Source of the DNA: Nonomuraea pusilla
GTDB taxonomy: Bacteria > Actinomycetota > Actinomycetes > Streptosporangiales > Streptosporangiaceae
Direction: 5' to 3'
DNA: 64,000 nucleotides
NCBI RefSeq assembly: GCF_900109355.1
Contig: NZ_FOBF01000006.1
Location: 310,001-374,000 of the forward strand
Part shown: piece by piece, positions 1-8,570 of the stretch
Layout: each line of letters begins with the position of its first letter
Numbering within the stretch: the stretch's first letter is position 1
The notes under the pieces: model-generated
Seen by the model: the letters and a program-made list of their open reading frames with translations, nothing else
Database searches by the model: none
What the model was told of the DNA's origin: nothing
Translations under genes and position numbers: made by a program

Positions 1-959
1 TGCAGCACGTCGCCCAGCTTGGCGGCCCTGCTCTGGTACTCGCCGGTGTTCAGCAGCTCGATGACGGCGTTCGCGACCGCGCAGGCCAGCGGGTTGCCGC
101 CGAACGTGGACCCGTGCTGTCCCGGCCTGATGACGCCGAGGACGTCCTCATCGGCCGCGATGGCCGACACGGGGACCACGCCGCCGCCGAGCGCCTTGCC
201 CATGATGTAGACGTCGGGGACGACGCCCTCGTGGTCGCAGGCGAACGTCCGCCCGGTACGGCCCAGGCCCGACTGGATCTCGTCGGCGATCATGAGGATG
301 CCCGCGGCGGAGCAGATCTCGCGCACCTCGGCCAGGTAGCCGTCCGGCGGCACCAGCACGCCGGCCTCGCCCTGGATGGGTTCGAGCAGCACGGCCACGG
401 TGGTGTCGTCGATGGCCGCGCGGATGGCGTCGGCCGAGCCGTACTCGACGATCCTGAACCCGGGCGTGTACGGCCCGAAGTCGTCGTGCGCGTCGGGGTC
501 GGTGGAGAAGCTGATGATCGTGGTGGTGCGGCCGTGGAAGTTGCCGTCCATCACGATGATCGTGGCCTGCTCGGGCGCGACGCCCTTGACCTGGTAGCCC
601 CACTTGCGGGCGACCTTGAGCGCCGTCTCGACGGCCTCGGCGCCGGTGTTCATCGGCAGGATCATGTCCTTGCCGGTGAGGTCGCCGAGCCCGGAGCAGA
701 AGCGCGCGAACTGGTCGTGGTAGAAGGCGCGGCTGGTCAGGGTGAGGTTCTTCAGCTGCTCCTGCGCCGCCTGGATGATCGCGGGGTGGCCGTGGCCGAA
801 GTTGAGCGACGAGTAGCCGGACAGGAAGTCCAGGTACCGCCTGCCCTCGACGTCGGTGACCCACGCGCCGTGAGCCTCGTGGATCACCACGGGCAGCGGA
901 TGGTAGTTGTGCGCGCTGCGGCGCTCGCTGACCTCGATCAGCTCGGCGCTCGTCGTCAT
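1..959 (-). CDS. rocD: Ornithine aminotransferase RocD (3' end cut by window edge)
   Basis: Class III PLP-dependent aminotransferase. It converts ornithine plus 2-oxoglutarate to glutamate semialdehyde and glutamate. The visible 319 codons read as the N-terminal and central part of ornithine-oxo-acid transaminase. Motifs seen are FHGRTTTIISFSTD, LEPIQGEAGV, the PLP-ring aspartate in IADEIQSGLGRTG, and the Schiff-base lysine in YIMGKALGGG, followed by TFGGNPLACAVA. The start is ATG at 959, whose ATGA overlaps the stop of the upstream hydrolase gene, so the pair is translationally coupled. Together they form an arginine/methylarginine to glutamate route. The last part of the protein (roughly 80-90 residues in this family) lies outside the window. 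Confidence 0.95.
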   Translation of the reverse strand, partial: MTTSAELIEVSERRSAHNYHPLPVVIHEAHGAWVTDVEGRRYLDFLSGYSSLNFGHGHPAIIQAAQEQLKNLTLTSRAFYHDQFARFCSGLGDLTGKDMILPMNTGAEAVETALKVARKWGYQVKGVAPEQATIIVMDGNFHGRTTTIISFSTDPDAHDDFGPYTPGFRIVEYGSADAIRAAIDDTTVAVLLEPIQGEAGVLVPPDGYLAEVREICSAAGILMIADEIQSGLGRTGRTFACDHEGVVPDVYIMGKALGGGVVPVSAIAADEDVLGVIRPGQHGSTFGGNPLACAVANAVIELLNTGEYQSRAAKLGDVL

Positions 960-1756
960 GAGTTCTCCCCCCTGATCTCCAGTGTGCAGCACTTGGGGCC
1001 GCCGCCCGCCTTGCGCAGCTCCGACAGGTCGAGCGGGATGACCTCGTACCCGCGCCGCTTGAGCTCAAGCTGGAGGGCCGTCGCCTCGGCGTTGACGAGC
1101 ACGTTCGTGCCGTCGCTGACCGCGTTCAGCCCGAGGACCTCCGCGTCCTCGGCGGTGGCGAGCACGGCGTCGGGGAACAGCCTGCGCAGCACCTCCAGGC
1201 TGCCCGCGGAGAAGGCGCCGGGGTAGTAGGCGACGTTCTTCCCGTCCAGCGAGAACAGCGCCGTGTCGAGGTGGTAGAACCGCGGGTCGACCAGCGTCAG
1301 CGAGATCACCGGGCGGCCGAGGTACTCCTGTGCCTCCTGGTGCGCGACGAGGTGCGTCCTGAAGCCGGTGCCGGCCAGGATCACGTCGTCCAGGGTGAGG
1401 AAGTCGCCCTCGCCCTCGTTGACGTGCTCGGCCTCCTTCGTCGGGTACCCGCGCTCGGCGAACCAGCGCAGGTAGGCCGGGCCCTCGGGGCCGCGCTGGG
1501 GGAACGCGAACCGGGCGCCGTAGACCCGCCCGCCCACGACCGTCGCGCCGTTCGCGGCGAACACCATGTCGGGCAGGCCCTCGATCGGGTCGATCAGGCT
1601 GACCTCGTGCCCGAGCTCCTCGTACGCCGACTTCAGCCCCTCCCACTGGCGCAGCGCCACGTCCCGGTCGGCGCCGTCCTCGGGACGCATCCACGGATTG
1701 ATCGCGTACTCGACCGTGAAGTACTCCGGGGGGCACATCAGGAAGTGTTTGGGCAT
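956..1756 (-). CDS. ddaH: Dimethylargininase / arginine deiminase-type hydrolase
   Basis: Amidinotransferase-superfamily hydrolase of 266 aa, the usual size of the DDAH-like family. It is predicted to hydrolyse the guanidino group of arginine or N-methylated arginines to citrulline. Visible motifs are FAANGA, GEGDF, the catalytic histidine region FYHLDT, and the C-terminal nucleophile region GGGPKCCTL. I chose ATG 1756 over the in-frame TTG at 1771 because CGGAG lies 6 bases upstream of it. The stop overlaps the rocD start (ATGA), and an Lrp/AsnC gene lies just upstream in the same direction, which supports a role in arginine catabolism. Whether the substrate is arginine or dimethylarginine cannot be told from sequence. 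Confidence 0.88.
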   Translation of the reverse strand: MPKHFLMCPPEYFTVEYAINPWMRPEDGADRDVALRQWEGLKSAYEELGHEVSLIDPIEGLPDMVFAANGATVVGGRVYGARFAFPQRGPEGPAYLRWFAERGYPTKEAEHVNEGEGDFLTLDDVILAGTGFRTHLVAHQEAQEYLGRPVISLTLVDPRFYHLDTALFSLDGKNVAYYPGAFSAGSLEVLRRLFPDAVLATAEDAEVLGLNAVSDGTNVLVNAEATALQLELKRRGYEVIPLDLSELRKAGGGPKCCTLEIRGENS

Positions 1757-1878
1757 GCAGAACTCCGTCAACGTGGCGTGGATGTATCCCGCGAACCGGG
1801 ACGGACACAGCCTAAGAAGCGACGTTTCCGCAGGCCAAGCGGTTGGCGTTGCGTGTTGGCGCAGTTCTGTTGCGCGTT

Positions 1879-2364
1879 TCAGCTCGGAACCGGCGATCCG
1901 TTGCGCGCCTCCGGCACGGCCGCCCCCGGAGGGGCCTCCACCAGCCTGGACAGCACGATGGAGCTCTTGGTCCGCACCACGAACGTCTCGGCCGCGATGC
2001 GCTCGATCACCCGCTCGACGTGCCGCACGTCGGTCGCCCTGATGTGCAGCAGCGCGTCGGCCTCGCCGGTGATCGTGGCCGCCCCCACCACCTCGGGGTA
2101 CCTGGCCACGGCCAGCGCGATGTCCGACGGCTTCGTCTTGCCCTGGCAGAACAGCTCGACGTACGCCTCGGTGGTCCAGCCGAGCGCCTGCGGCGCGACC
2201 CTGGCGCTGAAGCCGGTGATCGCGCCGGTCTCGCGCAGGCGGTCCACGCGCCGCTTCACGGCCGACGCGCTCAGCCCCACCTGCTGGCCGATGTCCGCGT
2301 AGGTCGCGCGGGCGTCGTCGACGAGCGCCGCGATGATGTCACGATCGAGCCGGTCCAGTTCCAC
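1879..2364 (-). CDS. Lrp/AsnC family transcriptional regulator
   Basis: 161 aa. The N-terminal helix-turn-helix (DRDIIAALVDDARATYADIG, then VGLSASAVKRRVDRLRE) is followed by a RAM/AsnC ligand-binding fold, VEL..CQGKTKPSDIALAVARYP. This is a small feast/famine regulator that usually forms dimers to octamers and senses an amino acid. It lies 122 bases upstream of ddaH-rocD on the same strand, so it is the obvious candidate regulator of that pair, as Lrp-type proteins often control adjacent arginine or branched-chain catabolic genes. GTG 2364 is chosen because the conserved LDRLDRDII start follows it and a -10-like TATACA sits exactly 6 bases upstream, suggesting a leaderless mRNA. An upstream in-frame ATG at 2469 would overlap the divergent gene. 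Confidence 0.9.
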   Translation of the reverse strand: MELDRLDRDIIAALVDDARATYADIGQQVGLSASAVKRRVDRLRETGAITGFSARVAPQALGWTTEAYVELFCQGKTKPSDIALAVARYPEVVGAATITGEADALLHIRATDVRHVERVIERIAAETFVVRTKSSIVLSRLVEAPPGAAVPEARNGSPVPS

Positions 2365-2369
2365 GCGCC

Positions 2370-2379
2370 CTGTATACAG
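2370..2379 (-). promoter_or_regulatory. -10 element / palindrome upstream of the Lrp gene
   Basis: A perfect 10-bp palindrome, CTGTATACAG. On the minus strand it contains TATACA, which ends 6 bases before the GTG of the regulator. It can serve as the -10 of a leaderless promoter, and its symmetry would also suit an autoregulatory operator. No clear -35 is visible. Confidence 0.5.
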
Positions 2380-2456
2380 CCTGGAGCCAGGTTGGCGCGC
2401 GACGAGCACGCGGGGGAGACTGGGCCCTTGATCGCACGCCGGAGGGCCGTCGCCGC

Positions 2457-4808
2457 ATGAGCAGAGCAAGCTTCCCCGAGGGCTTCGTCTGGGGAGTGTC
2501 CACGTCCGCCTACCAGATCGAGGGGGCGGCCTCCGCCGACGGCCGCGGCCCGTCCATCTGGGACACCTTCTCGACAGGTCAGGGCGACGCCTGCGGCCAC
2601 TACCACCGCTACCGCGAGGACGTCCGCCTGATGCGCGACCTCGGCCTGGCGGCCTACCGGTTCTCCGTGAGCTGGCCGCGCGTGCTGCCCGAGGGCTCGG
2701 GCGAGGTCAACGAGGCGGGCCTCGACTTCTACGACCGGCTCGTGGACGAACTGCTCGCCGCCGGCGTCGCCCCGTACGCGACGCTCTACCACTGGGACCT
2801 GCCGCAGGCGCTGGAGGACCGCGGCGGCTGGCCCGAACGCGACACCGCGTACAGGTTCGCCGACTACGCGGCCGCCGTCCACGCCCGGCTGGGCGACCGG
2901 GTGCGCACCTGGTTCACCGTCAACGAGCCGTGGGTGGCCGCGTTCCTGGGCTACGGCTCCGGCATCCACGCGCCGGGCCGCCGCTCCGCCGCCGACGCCT
3001 TCCGCGCCGCCCACCACCTGCTGCTCGGCCACGGCCTGGCCGCCCGCGTCATGCGCGAGGCAGGGGCGCGCGACATCGGCGCGGTGCTGAACTTCACCCC
3101 GGTCATGACCCCCGCCCAGGTACGCGACCCGGGCAGGGCCCTGTCCGACGAGGACGCCGAGGCGGTGGCCAGGATCGACGCGCTCGTGCACCGGCAGTTC
3201 CTGGAGCCGATGCTGCGCGGCGCCTACCCGGCCGACCTGCTCCCCGTCGTGGAGCGGCACGCCGGGCTCGGCCACCTGCGCGACGGCGACCTCGACGCCA
3301 TCGCCCAGCCCCTCGACCTGCTCGGCGTCAACTACTACACGCCGTCCGTCGTCCAGGCGCAGCCCAGCGAGCCCGCCGACCCGGCCTTCCCCGGCAGCGA
3401 GGGCGTGCTCTTCTGCACCGTGCCGACGGCCGTCACCGCCATGGGCTGGCCGATCGTGCCCGACGCGCTCCCGCCGCTGCTGCGGCGGCTGACCCGCGAG
3501 TACCCCGGGCTCGAACTCATGATCACCGAGAACGGCGCCGACTTCGCCGACACCGTCACCCCCGACGGCATCCACGACGTCGAGCGGGCCCGCTTCGTCG
3601 AGGAACACGTCCGCGCCGTGCACGCCGCCGTCGAGGAGGGCGCCGACGTGCGCGGCTACCTCGTCTGGACCCTCCTCGACAACCTGGAGTGGGCCGACGG
3701 CTACCAGCGCAAGTTCGGGCTCGTCCACGTCGACTTCGCCACCCAGCGGCGCAGGCTGAAGGACAGCGCCCTGTGGTACCGCGACCTGGTCAGGCGCAAC
3801 GGCCTGCCCGAGTCCCGCCCGAAGCGGCCCACCCTGGAGACCGTCGCCGCCCGCGCCGGCGTCTCCAGGGCCACGGTCTCGCGCGTCGTCAACGGAGAGG
3901 CGTCCGTCAGCCCCGAGGTCAGGGCCGAGGTCATGCGGGCCGTGCGCGAGCTCGGCTACGTACCGAACGCCGCCGCCCGCAGCCTCGTCACCCGCCGCAC
4001 CGACTCCGTCGCGCTCGTCCTGTCCGTGCCCGCCCAGGGCGGCGACGCGCTCGTCTCCGCGGTCGTCCAGTACGTCACCAGCGTGCTGGAGGCCGCGGGC
4101 AAGCGCATCACCCTCATGCTGGCCGACACCGCCGAGAGCCACCGGCGGGTCACCGCCCACGTCGAGGCCGGGCTCGCCGACGGCGTCGTGCTGCTCCCGC
4201 CGGAACGGCCGGGCCCCCTCACCGAGCGGCTCGCCCGCACCGGCGTGCCCATGGTGCTGCTGGGCAGGCCACCCGTGGCGTCGCTGGTGCCGTACGTGGA
4301 CGTGGACCACGCGGGCGGCGCGGCGGCCGTCACCCGGCACCTGCTGGCCACCGGGCGCAGGGGCATCGGCATGCTGTGCGGGCCGATGGACCTGCCCGCC
4401 ACGCAGGAGCGCATCGCCGGCTACCGGGAGGCGGCGCTGGCGGCCGGGCTGCAGCCCGTCGTCGTGCCCGCCGACGGCACCCCCGGGTCGGGGGCGGCGG
4501 CGGCCGCGCGGCTCCTCGACGACCACCCCGGGCTCGACGCGATCGTCGCGGCGAGCGACCGGCTCGCCGTCGGGGCGCTGCGGGCCGCGCGCGAGGCCGG
4601 CCAGCTGGTCCCCGGCGACCTGGCCGTCGCCGGGTTCGGCGACGGCGACGTCGCGTCGGCCACCACGCCGGCCCTGACCACGGTGCGGGTGCCGGTGGCC
4701 GACCAGGCGCTGGCGCTGGCCCGCCTGCTGCTGTCGCGGATGGAGGGCCGCCACACCACCTCCGTGGTGCTGCCGGTGCGCCTCGTCGTCCGCGCGTCCA
4801 CCGGCTGA
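2457..4808 (+). CDS. GH1 beta-glucosidase fused to LacI-family regulator
   Basis: 783 aa in one open frame. Residues 1 to about 449 are a complete family-1 glycoside hydrolase: start FPEGFVWGVSTSAYQIEGAA, acid/base E157 in FTVNEPW, nucleophile E358 in MITENGAD, and the aglycone region NLEWADGYQRKFGLVHVDF. Residues from about 450 are a complete LacI regulator (about 334 aa, the normal family length) with the HTH LETVAARAGVSRATVSRVVN and the periplasmic-binding-protein-like sensor domain. No stop or obvious start codon separates them. L450 is CTG, so a separate regulator could only arise from a non-standard internal start. ATG 2457 has GGAGGG about 9 bases upstream. Separate neighbouring GH1 and lacI genes are common in actinobacteria, but this covalent form is unusual. 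Predicted role: intracellular beta-glucoside cleavage with a tethered sugar-responsive DNA-binding module. Confidence 0.9.
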   Translation: MSRASFPEGFVWGVSTSAYQIEGAASADGRGPSIWDTFSTGQGDACGHYHRYREDVRLMRDLGLAAYRFSVSWPRVLPEGSGEVNEAGLDFYDRLVDELLAAGVAPYATLYHWDLPQALEDRGGWPERDTAYRFADYAAAVHARLGDRVRTWFTVNEPWVAAFLGYGSGIHAPGRRSAADAFRAAHHLLLGHGLAARVMREAGARDIGAVLNFTPVMTPAQVRDPGRALSDEDAEAVARIDALVHRQFLEPMLRGAYPADLLPVVERHAGLGHLRDGDLDAIAQPLDLLGVNYYTPSVVQAQPSEPADPAFPGSEGVLFCTVPTAVTAMGWPIVPDALPPLLRRLTREYPGLELMITENGADFADTVTPDGIHDVERARFVEEHVRAVHAAVEEGADVRGYLVWTLLDNLEWADGYQRKFGLVHVDFATQRRRLKDSALWYRDLVRRNGLPESRPKRPTLETVAARAGVSRATVSRVVNGEASVSPEVRAEVMRAVRELGYVPNAAARSLVTRRTDSVALVLSVPAQGGDALVSAVVQYVTSVLEAAGKRITLMLADTAESHRRVTAHVEAGLADGVVLLPPERPGPLTERLARTGVPMVLLGRPPVASLVPYVDVDHAGGAAAVTRHLLATGRRGIGMLCGPMDLPATQERIAGYREAALAAGLQPVVVPADGTPGSGAAAAARLLDDHPGLDAIVAASDRLAVGALRAAREAGQLVPGDLAVAGFGDGDVASATTPALTTVRVPVADQALALARLLLSRMEGRHTTSVVLPVRLVVRASTG

Positions 4809-4860
4809 CCGCCCGGAAATCCACATGACGGCCGGGGCCGCGATCCGCTAGTCATGCCTC

Positions 4861-5313
4861 ATGACGATTCGGGTAAGCCTTGACGATCTGTGCCGGGAGA
4901 CCTGGGAGGACGTGGCCGACCTGGCCGTGGCCGACGACCAGCGCCACCTCGTCGCCTCGAACCTGTACTCCATCGCGGAGAGCCGCTTCCTGCCGGGCTT
5001 CCTGACCAGGGCGGTCATGCACGACGGGCAGGCCGTGGGCTTCGCGATGTACGGCCCCGACCCCGACGACGGCGAGGTGTGGCTGTACCGCCTCATGATC
5101 GACCGGGCCCACCAGGGGAAGGGCCTGGGCCGGGCCGCGCTGCGGCAGGTCATCGCCCACGTACGCGACGAGCTCGGCGCGCCCGTGCTGCGGCTCGGCG
5201 TCCGCGCCGACAACGCCGCGGCCACGGCCCTGTACGCCTCCGCCGGGTTCGTCCCCACCGGCCAGGTCTTCGGCGACGAGACCGTCATGGAACTCCGCCT
5301 CTCACCCGCCTGA
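4861..5313 (+). CDS. GNAT family N-acetyltransferase (spermidine acetyltransferase-like)
   Basis: 150 aa, a single GNAT fold that transfers acetyl from acetyl-CoA to an amine. The acetyl-CoA-binding motif A is LYRLMIDRAHQGKGLGRAAL, with the Q/RxxGxG/A signature QGKGLG, followed by LRLGVRADNAAATALYASAGF (the N-terminal Asn and Tyr positions of motif B). The N-terminus (SLDDLCRETWEDVADLAV) resembles polyamine acetyltransferases of the SpeG/PaiA type. That substrate assignment is inference. The gene stands alone between the GH1-LacI gene and a long hairpin and converges on the phosphatidyltransferase operon. A weak TAGTCA element just upstream of the ATG may be a -10. Confidence 0.85.
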   Translation: MTIRVSLDDLCRETWEDVADLAVADDQRHLVASNLYSIAESRFLPGFLTRAVMHDGQAVGFAMYGPDPDDGEVWLYRLMIDRAHQGKGLGRAALRQVIAHVRDELGAPVLRLGVRADNAAATALYASAGFVPTGQVFGDETVMELRLSPA

Positions 5314-5411
5314 GCCCGCGGGGCCTTCCGGGGCGCGCCGCCCCGTGCCCGCCCCGTGCCCGCCCCGTGCCCGCCCCGCCGCGGAAGGCCGGGGAAGGCC
5401 GGGGAAACGGC

Positions 5412-5456
5412 GACGGCGCCGCGCCGGGCTCGTCGTGAGCCCCGCGCGGCGCCGTC
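5412..5456. terminator. Strong bidirectional hairpin between convergent genes
   Basis: A 13-bp perfect outer stem (GACGGCGCCGCGC with GCGCGGCGCCGTC), one C-C mismatch, a 6-bp inner stem (GGGCTC/GAGCCC) and the loop GTCGT. It lies between a plus-strand acetyltransferase and a minus-strand operon end, so it could terminate both. There is no U-tract, as is usual in GC-rich actinobacteria. Confidence 0.7.
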
Positions 5457-5470
5457 GGGCGGCGGGCCGG

Positions 5471-6190
5471 TCAGCCCTTGTCGGCCTCGCCCGTGGCCTG
5501 CTCGAGAACGTCCTCGGGGGACGCCTCGAGGTCCTGCTCCGAGTCGGCGCTCGCCTGCGCGGACGCCTTGTCCAGGCGCACCCAGCTCGTCACGCTCTCC
5601 ACGGCGAACAGCACGAACAGGTACGCCGTCAGCACCGCGAGCACCGGCGTGACCAGGTCGAGGGCCGCGCCCACGCCGATGATCAGCAGCCGCAGCTCCC
5701 AGCCGAGCCCCGCGTGGAACACCCAGGCGGGCGGCCAGATGCTCTGCCGCGTGCGGTAGACGGTGTCGTACGTGTGGTAGCCCACGACGTACACGAGGAC
5801 GAACAGCAGCCACTTCGGCGCGTCGGACGCCAGCCCCACCAGGATCATGGTGAGGAACTCGGCGCCGCGCAGCAGCGGCGGGGTCAGCCAGTCGAAGCGG
5901 CCCAGGTGGTCGCGCGGGGCGGTGGGCAGCACCAGCGCCAGCACGATCAGGACGGGCAGCAGCAGGATCGGGCCGGGTTCGAGCAGGCCCGCGGCGCCCA
6001 CGACGGCGACCGCCAGCAGGGCGGCGAACGTCATGGGCACGGGAGGCAGGCCCTTGCCGAGCTTGCCGGCCAGGGCCTGGACGAGGGGGCCGTCGTCGCG
6101 GTAGGCGAGCAGACGGGCGGTCTGGATGCGGCGGCGTTCCTCGTCGGGATCCGGCGTGGGGGTGGCGGCGGCCTGCGGTTGGGTGATCAT
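5471..6190 (-). CDS. DUF5941-like membrane protein
   Basis: 239 aa. A charged N-terminus is followed by about five hydrophobic segments (around FAALLAVAVVGAAGLLEPG, ILLLPVLIVLALVLPTA, WLLFVLVYVVGYHTYDTVYR and two near ELRLLIIGVGAALDLVTPVL), then an acidic C-tail. It resembles the actinobacterial DUF5941 domain that accompanies CDP-alcohol phosphatidyltransferases; that name is from memory. The ATG at 6190 overlaps the stop of the upstream phosphatidyltransferase (ATGA), so the two are coupled and probably act together at the membrane in making an inositol- or glycerol-linked phospholipid. A longer upstream frame exists but only shadows the neighbour. Confidence 0.75.
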   Translation of the reverse strand: MITQPQAAATPTPDPDEERRRIQTARLLAYRDDGPLVQALAGKLGKGLPPVPMTFAALLAVAVVGAAGLLEPGPILLLPVLIVLALVLPTAPRDHLGRFDWLTPPLLRGAEFLTMILVGLASDAPKWLLFVLVYVVGYHTYDTVYRTRQSIWPPAWVFHAGLGWELRLLIIGVGAALDLVTPVLAVLTAYLFVLFAVESVTSWVRLDKASAQASADSEQDLEASPEDVLEQATGEADKG

Positions 6191-7695
6191 ACGAGCGACC
6201 TCATGAGGCGTCCGGTGAGGGTGTAGGCGGCGGCGACGGTGCCCCAGATCACCAGCGTGAGGAAGGTGATGCGGGCGTCGAAGAGGGCGGCGGTGATCGC
6301 GATGGCCGCGAACCGCTCGCCGATGGGGAACACGATCATCTTGCGGAGCCAGTGCACGGCGCGGAACCGGCCGGCCTTGGTCCACATCTTCAGCACGCCG
6401 CGGACGCCGTGGCTGCGCTCGACCTTGCGCCGCTCCAGCGCCCTGCGCAGGTCGCGGTCGGAGGGGGCGTCGAGGGGCAGCGTCGGGAGGGGCGACGGCG
6501 GCTTGCGCCGGTTGGCGATGCCGAAGGAGAAGTCGAGCAGGTGGCGTACGGACTGCAGGCCGATGGCGGCCAGCGCCAGGATCCAGATGTCGTCGCCGTT
6601 GCCCGACACGACCCAGCCGATGGCCAGGCCGGCGAAGACGACGTACTCCTTGAACCGGTCGAAGGTGGCGTCGAGCCACGCTCCGAGCACGCCGAACTTG
6701 CGCGCGTACCTCGCGACCTGACCGTCGACGCAGTCGAAGACGAACGCGAAGTAGATGAGCAGCCCGCCCGCGACCATCCACGGCCTGCTGCCGGTGGCGA
6801 AGCAGGCCGCGGCGGCCACGCCGAGCGTGATCGAGATCAGGGTCACCTGGTTCGGCGTCAGCCCCCGCCTGGCCGCCCACCGCGCGATGAAACGCGAGTA
6901 CGTGGAGACGAAGTACGTGGTGAAGAAGCCGTCGGCGCCCTTGACCGCGTTGTTGAGCCTGGCGCGGTCCTCGTCCATGCCGGCCATCTCGGCCCCCGCC
7001 TCGTTGACCTCCTCCTGGGTGGTGACCCTGCGGTAGAAGAGGTCGCGGCGGCCCCTGACGCCCAGCGACACGCCGTTGCGCACCAGGCCGAACGCCACGA
7101 TCTGCACGAGGTCGTCGTCCGGGCCGAACGTGTGCGCCATCGCCGCCAGCTCGCGGCAGGTCTGCGCGAGCGTCGGCGCGTTGCGCGCGCTGATGTGCAG
7201 CGGGCCGAGCAGCACCGCGTTCGGCCTGGTCACGGCGTGGCTCGCGGTGCCGACCGAGACGATGCGGGACTTGCCGGCGCGGGCCCGCACGGGCAGCCCC
7301 TCCAGCCGGCTCATGCCGATCTCGGGCTCGGCCTCGTCGATCGGGACGACGTCCTCCGGCGCCTCCTCCGGCATGTCCGGACGCGGCTCCTTGGCGATGA
7401 GCGCCAGCGCGCCGCGCTTGGCCTTGCTGATCTGGTAGATCAGCTCGTCGTGGACGACCGAGTTCTCCGGAATGATGAAGAGGCTCTCCGTCGCCGACTC
7501 CGCGACGTCGGCCAGGGCTCGCAGGGCGGCCGCCACGTCGGAGGTCTCGATCCTGGCCGGCCGCGGATCATACGAGGTGAGCTGGCCGTGGAGCCGCTCG
7601 GCCACGGAGGGGTTGCCGGGCAGCGCGGCCAGCCTCAGGCCGGTCGGAGAGGTGTCGGGGCCGGGCGAAGAGCCCAGCAGGACCACGCGGGTCAT
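6187..7695 (-). CDS. CDP-alcohol phosphatidyltransferase family membrane protein
   Basis: 502 aa. The C-terminal half carries the full CDP-alcohol phosphotransferase signature DxxDGxxARxxxxxxxxGxxxDxxxD as DCVDGQVARYARKFGVLGAW then LDATFD, flanked by membrane helices. This fold joins a CDP-linked phosphatidyl or polyol donor to an alcohol. The N-terminal about 230 residues are a soluble alpha/beta-like domain (start MTRVVLLGSSPG) typical of the long actinobacterial version, and its role is unclear. ATG 7695 is preceded by AAGGGAG, only 2 bases away. An ATG at 7731 is possible but adds 12 unconserved residues. It is first in a two-gene unit with the DUF5941-like gene. Confidence 0.85.
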   Translation of the reverse strand: MTRVVLLGSSPGPDTSPTGLRLAALPGNPSVAERLHGQLTSYDPRPARIETSDVAAALRALADVAESATESLFIIPENSVVHDELIYQISKAKRGALALIAKEPRPDMPEEAPEDVVPIDEAEPEIGMSRLEGLPVRARAGKSRIVSVGTASHAVTRPNAVLLGPLHISARNAPTLAQTCRELAAMAHTFGPDDDLVQIVAFGLVRNGVSLGVRGRRDLFYRRVTTQEEVNEAGAEMAGMDEDRARLNNAVKGADGFFTTYFVSTYSRFIARWAARRGLTPNQVTLISITLGVAAAACFATGSRPWMVAGGLLIYFAFVFDCVDGQVARYARKFGVLGAWLDATFDRFKEYVVFAGLAIGWVVSGNGDDIWILALAAIGLQSVRHLLDFSFGIANRRKPPSPLPTLPLDAPSDRDLRRALERRKVERSHGVRGVLKMWTKAGRFRAVHWLRKMIVFPIGERFAAIAITAALFDARITFLTLVIWGTVAAAYTLTGRLMRSLV

Positions 7696-7823
7696 GACTC
7701 CCTTTCGAGGCAGTAGCGGGGGGTTGAACAACGGGTAATGCGGGGACAGACGTCAAAGTCTAGTGAGGGTTACGCAAAGTCGAGTCACTTGAGCATGCCC
7801 GTAAACGTCGGCCATGCGGGCCG

Positions 7824-7829
7824 TAAGAT
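7824..7829 (+). promoter_or_regulatory. -10 element of leaderless recO promoter
   Basis: TAAGAT followed by exactly six bases and then GTG 7836. The spacing puts transcription start on the start codon, which supports the GTG over the in-frame ATG at 7830. Confidence 0.55.
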
Positions 7830-7835
7830 GTGCGA

Positions 7836-8570
7836 GTGAGTCTCTACCGTGACGAAGGCGTGGTCCTCCGGACACAGAAACTCGGAGAGGCCGACCGCAT
7901 CGTCACCCTCCTCGCCAGGCGCACGGGCAAGATCCGCGCCGTGGCCAAGGGCGTGCGCCGCACCACGTCCCGCTTCGGGGCGAGGCTGGAGCCGTTCACC
8001 CACGTCGACCTCCAGCTGCACACCGGCCGCACCCTCGACGTGGTCACCCAGGCCGAGACCATCAGGCCGTACGGCGAGTCGCTGGCGTCCGACTACCCGC
8101 GCTACACCGCGGGCAGCGCCATGCTGGAGACCGCCGACAAGCTGACCCACGGCGAGAAGGAGCCGGCGCTGCGGCAGTTCCTGCTGCTCGTCGGCGGGCT
8201 GCGCACGCTGGCGGAAGGCGCCCACGAGGCCAGGCTGGTGCTCGACGCGTACTTCCTGCGCTCCCTGGCGGTCGCCGGCTACGCCCCCGCGCTGGAGGCG
8301 TGCGCCAAGTGCCGGGCCCCGGCGATCAGGGCGTTCGCCATCGTCGCGGGCGGCGTCGTCTGCGGCGCGTGCCGCCCCGCGGGCTCGGCCGTGCCCGCCC
8401 CCGAGACGATCGGGCTCATGGTCGCGCTGCTGCGCGGCGACTGGGCCGCCGCCGACGCCTCCGAGCCGCGCCACCGCGGCGAGTGCAGCGGGCTGGTCGC
8501 CGCTTACCTGCAATGGCACCTGGAACACGGAATACGCTCTCTCCGACACGTCGAAAGGGAGCTTGCGTGA
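7836..8570 (+). CDS. recO: DNA repair protein RecO
   Basis: 244 aa. RecO anneals ssDNA and, with RecR, loads RecA in the RecFOR gap-repair pathway. The N-terminal OB fold is clear ([20 protein letters not shown] then [20 protein letters not shown]). The central zinc finger is present as CAKC...CGAC. Length is normal. The GTG start is favoured by alignment (the family starts MSL[YF]RDxGVVLR) and by the -10 placed 6 bases upstream. The stop overlaps the GTG of uppS, giving the recO-uppS pair that is also neighbouring in Streptomyces. Confidence 0.95.
   Translation: MSLYRDEGVVLRTQKLGEADRIVTLLARRTGKIRAVAKGVRRTTSRFGARLEPFTHVDLQLHTGRTLDVVTQAETIRPYGESLASDYPRYTAGSAMLETADKLTHGEKEPALRQFLLLVGGLRTLAEGAHEARLVLDAYFLRSLAVAGYAPALEACAKCRAPAIRAFAIVAGGVVCGACRPAGSAVPAPETIGLMVALLRGDWAAADASEPRHRGECSGLVAAYLQWHLEHGIRSLRHVERELA

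Noticed and set aside
114..1226. Long plus-strand frame over rocD/ddaH
   Set aside because: Shadow of the two recognised minus-strand enzymes, with no family resemblance of its own.
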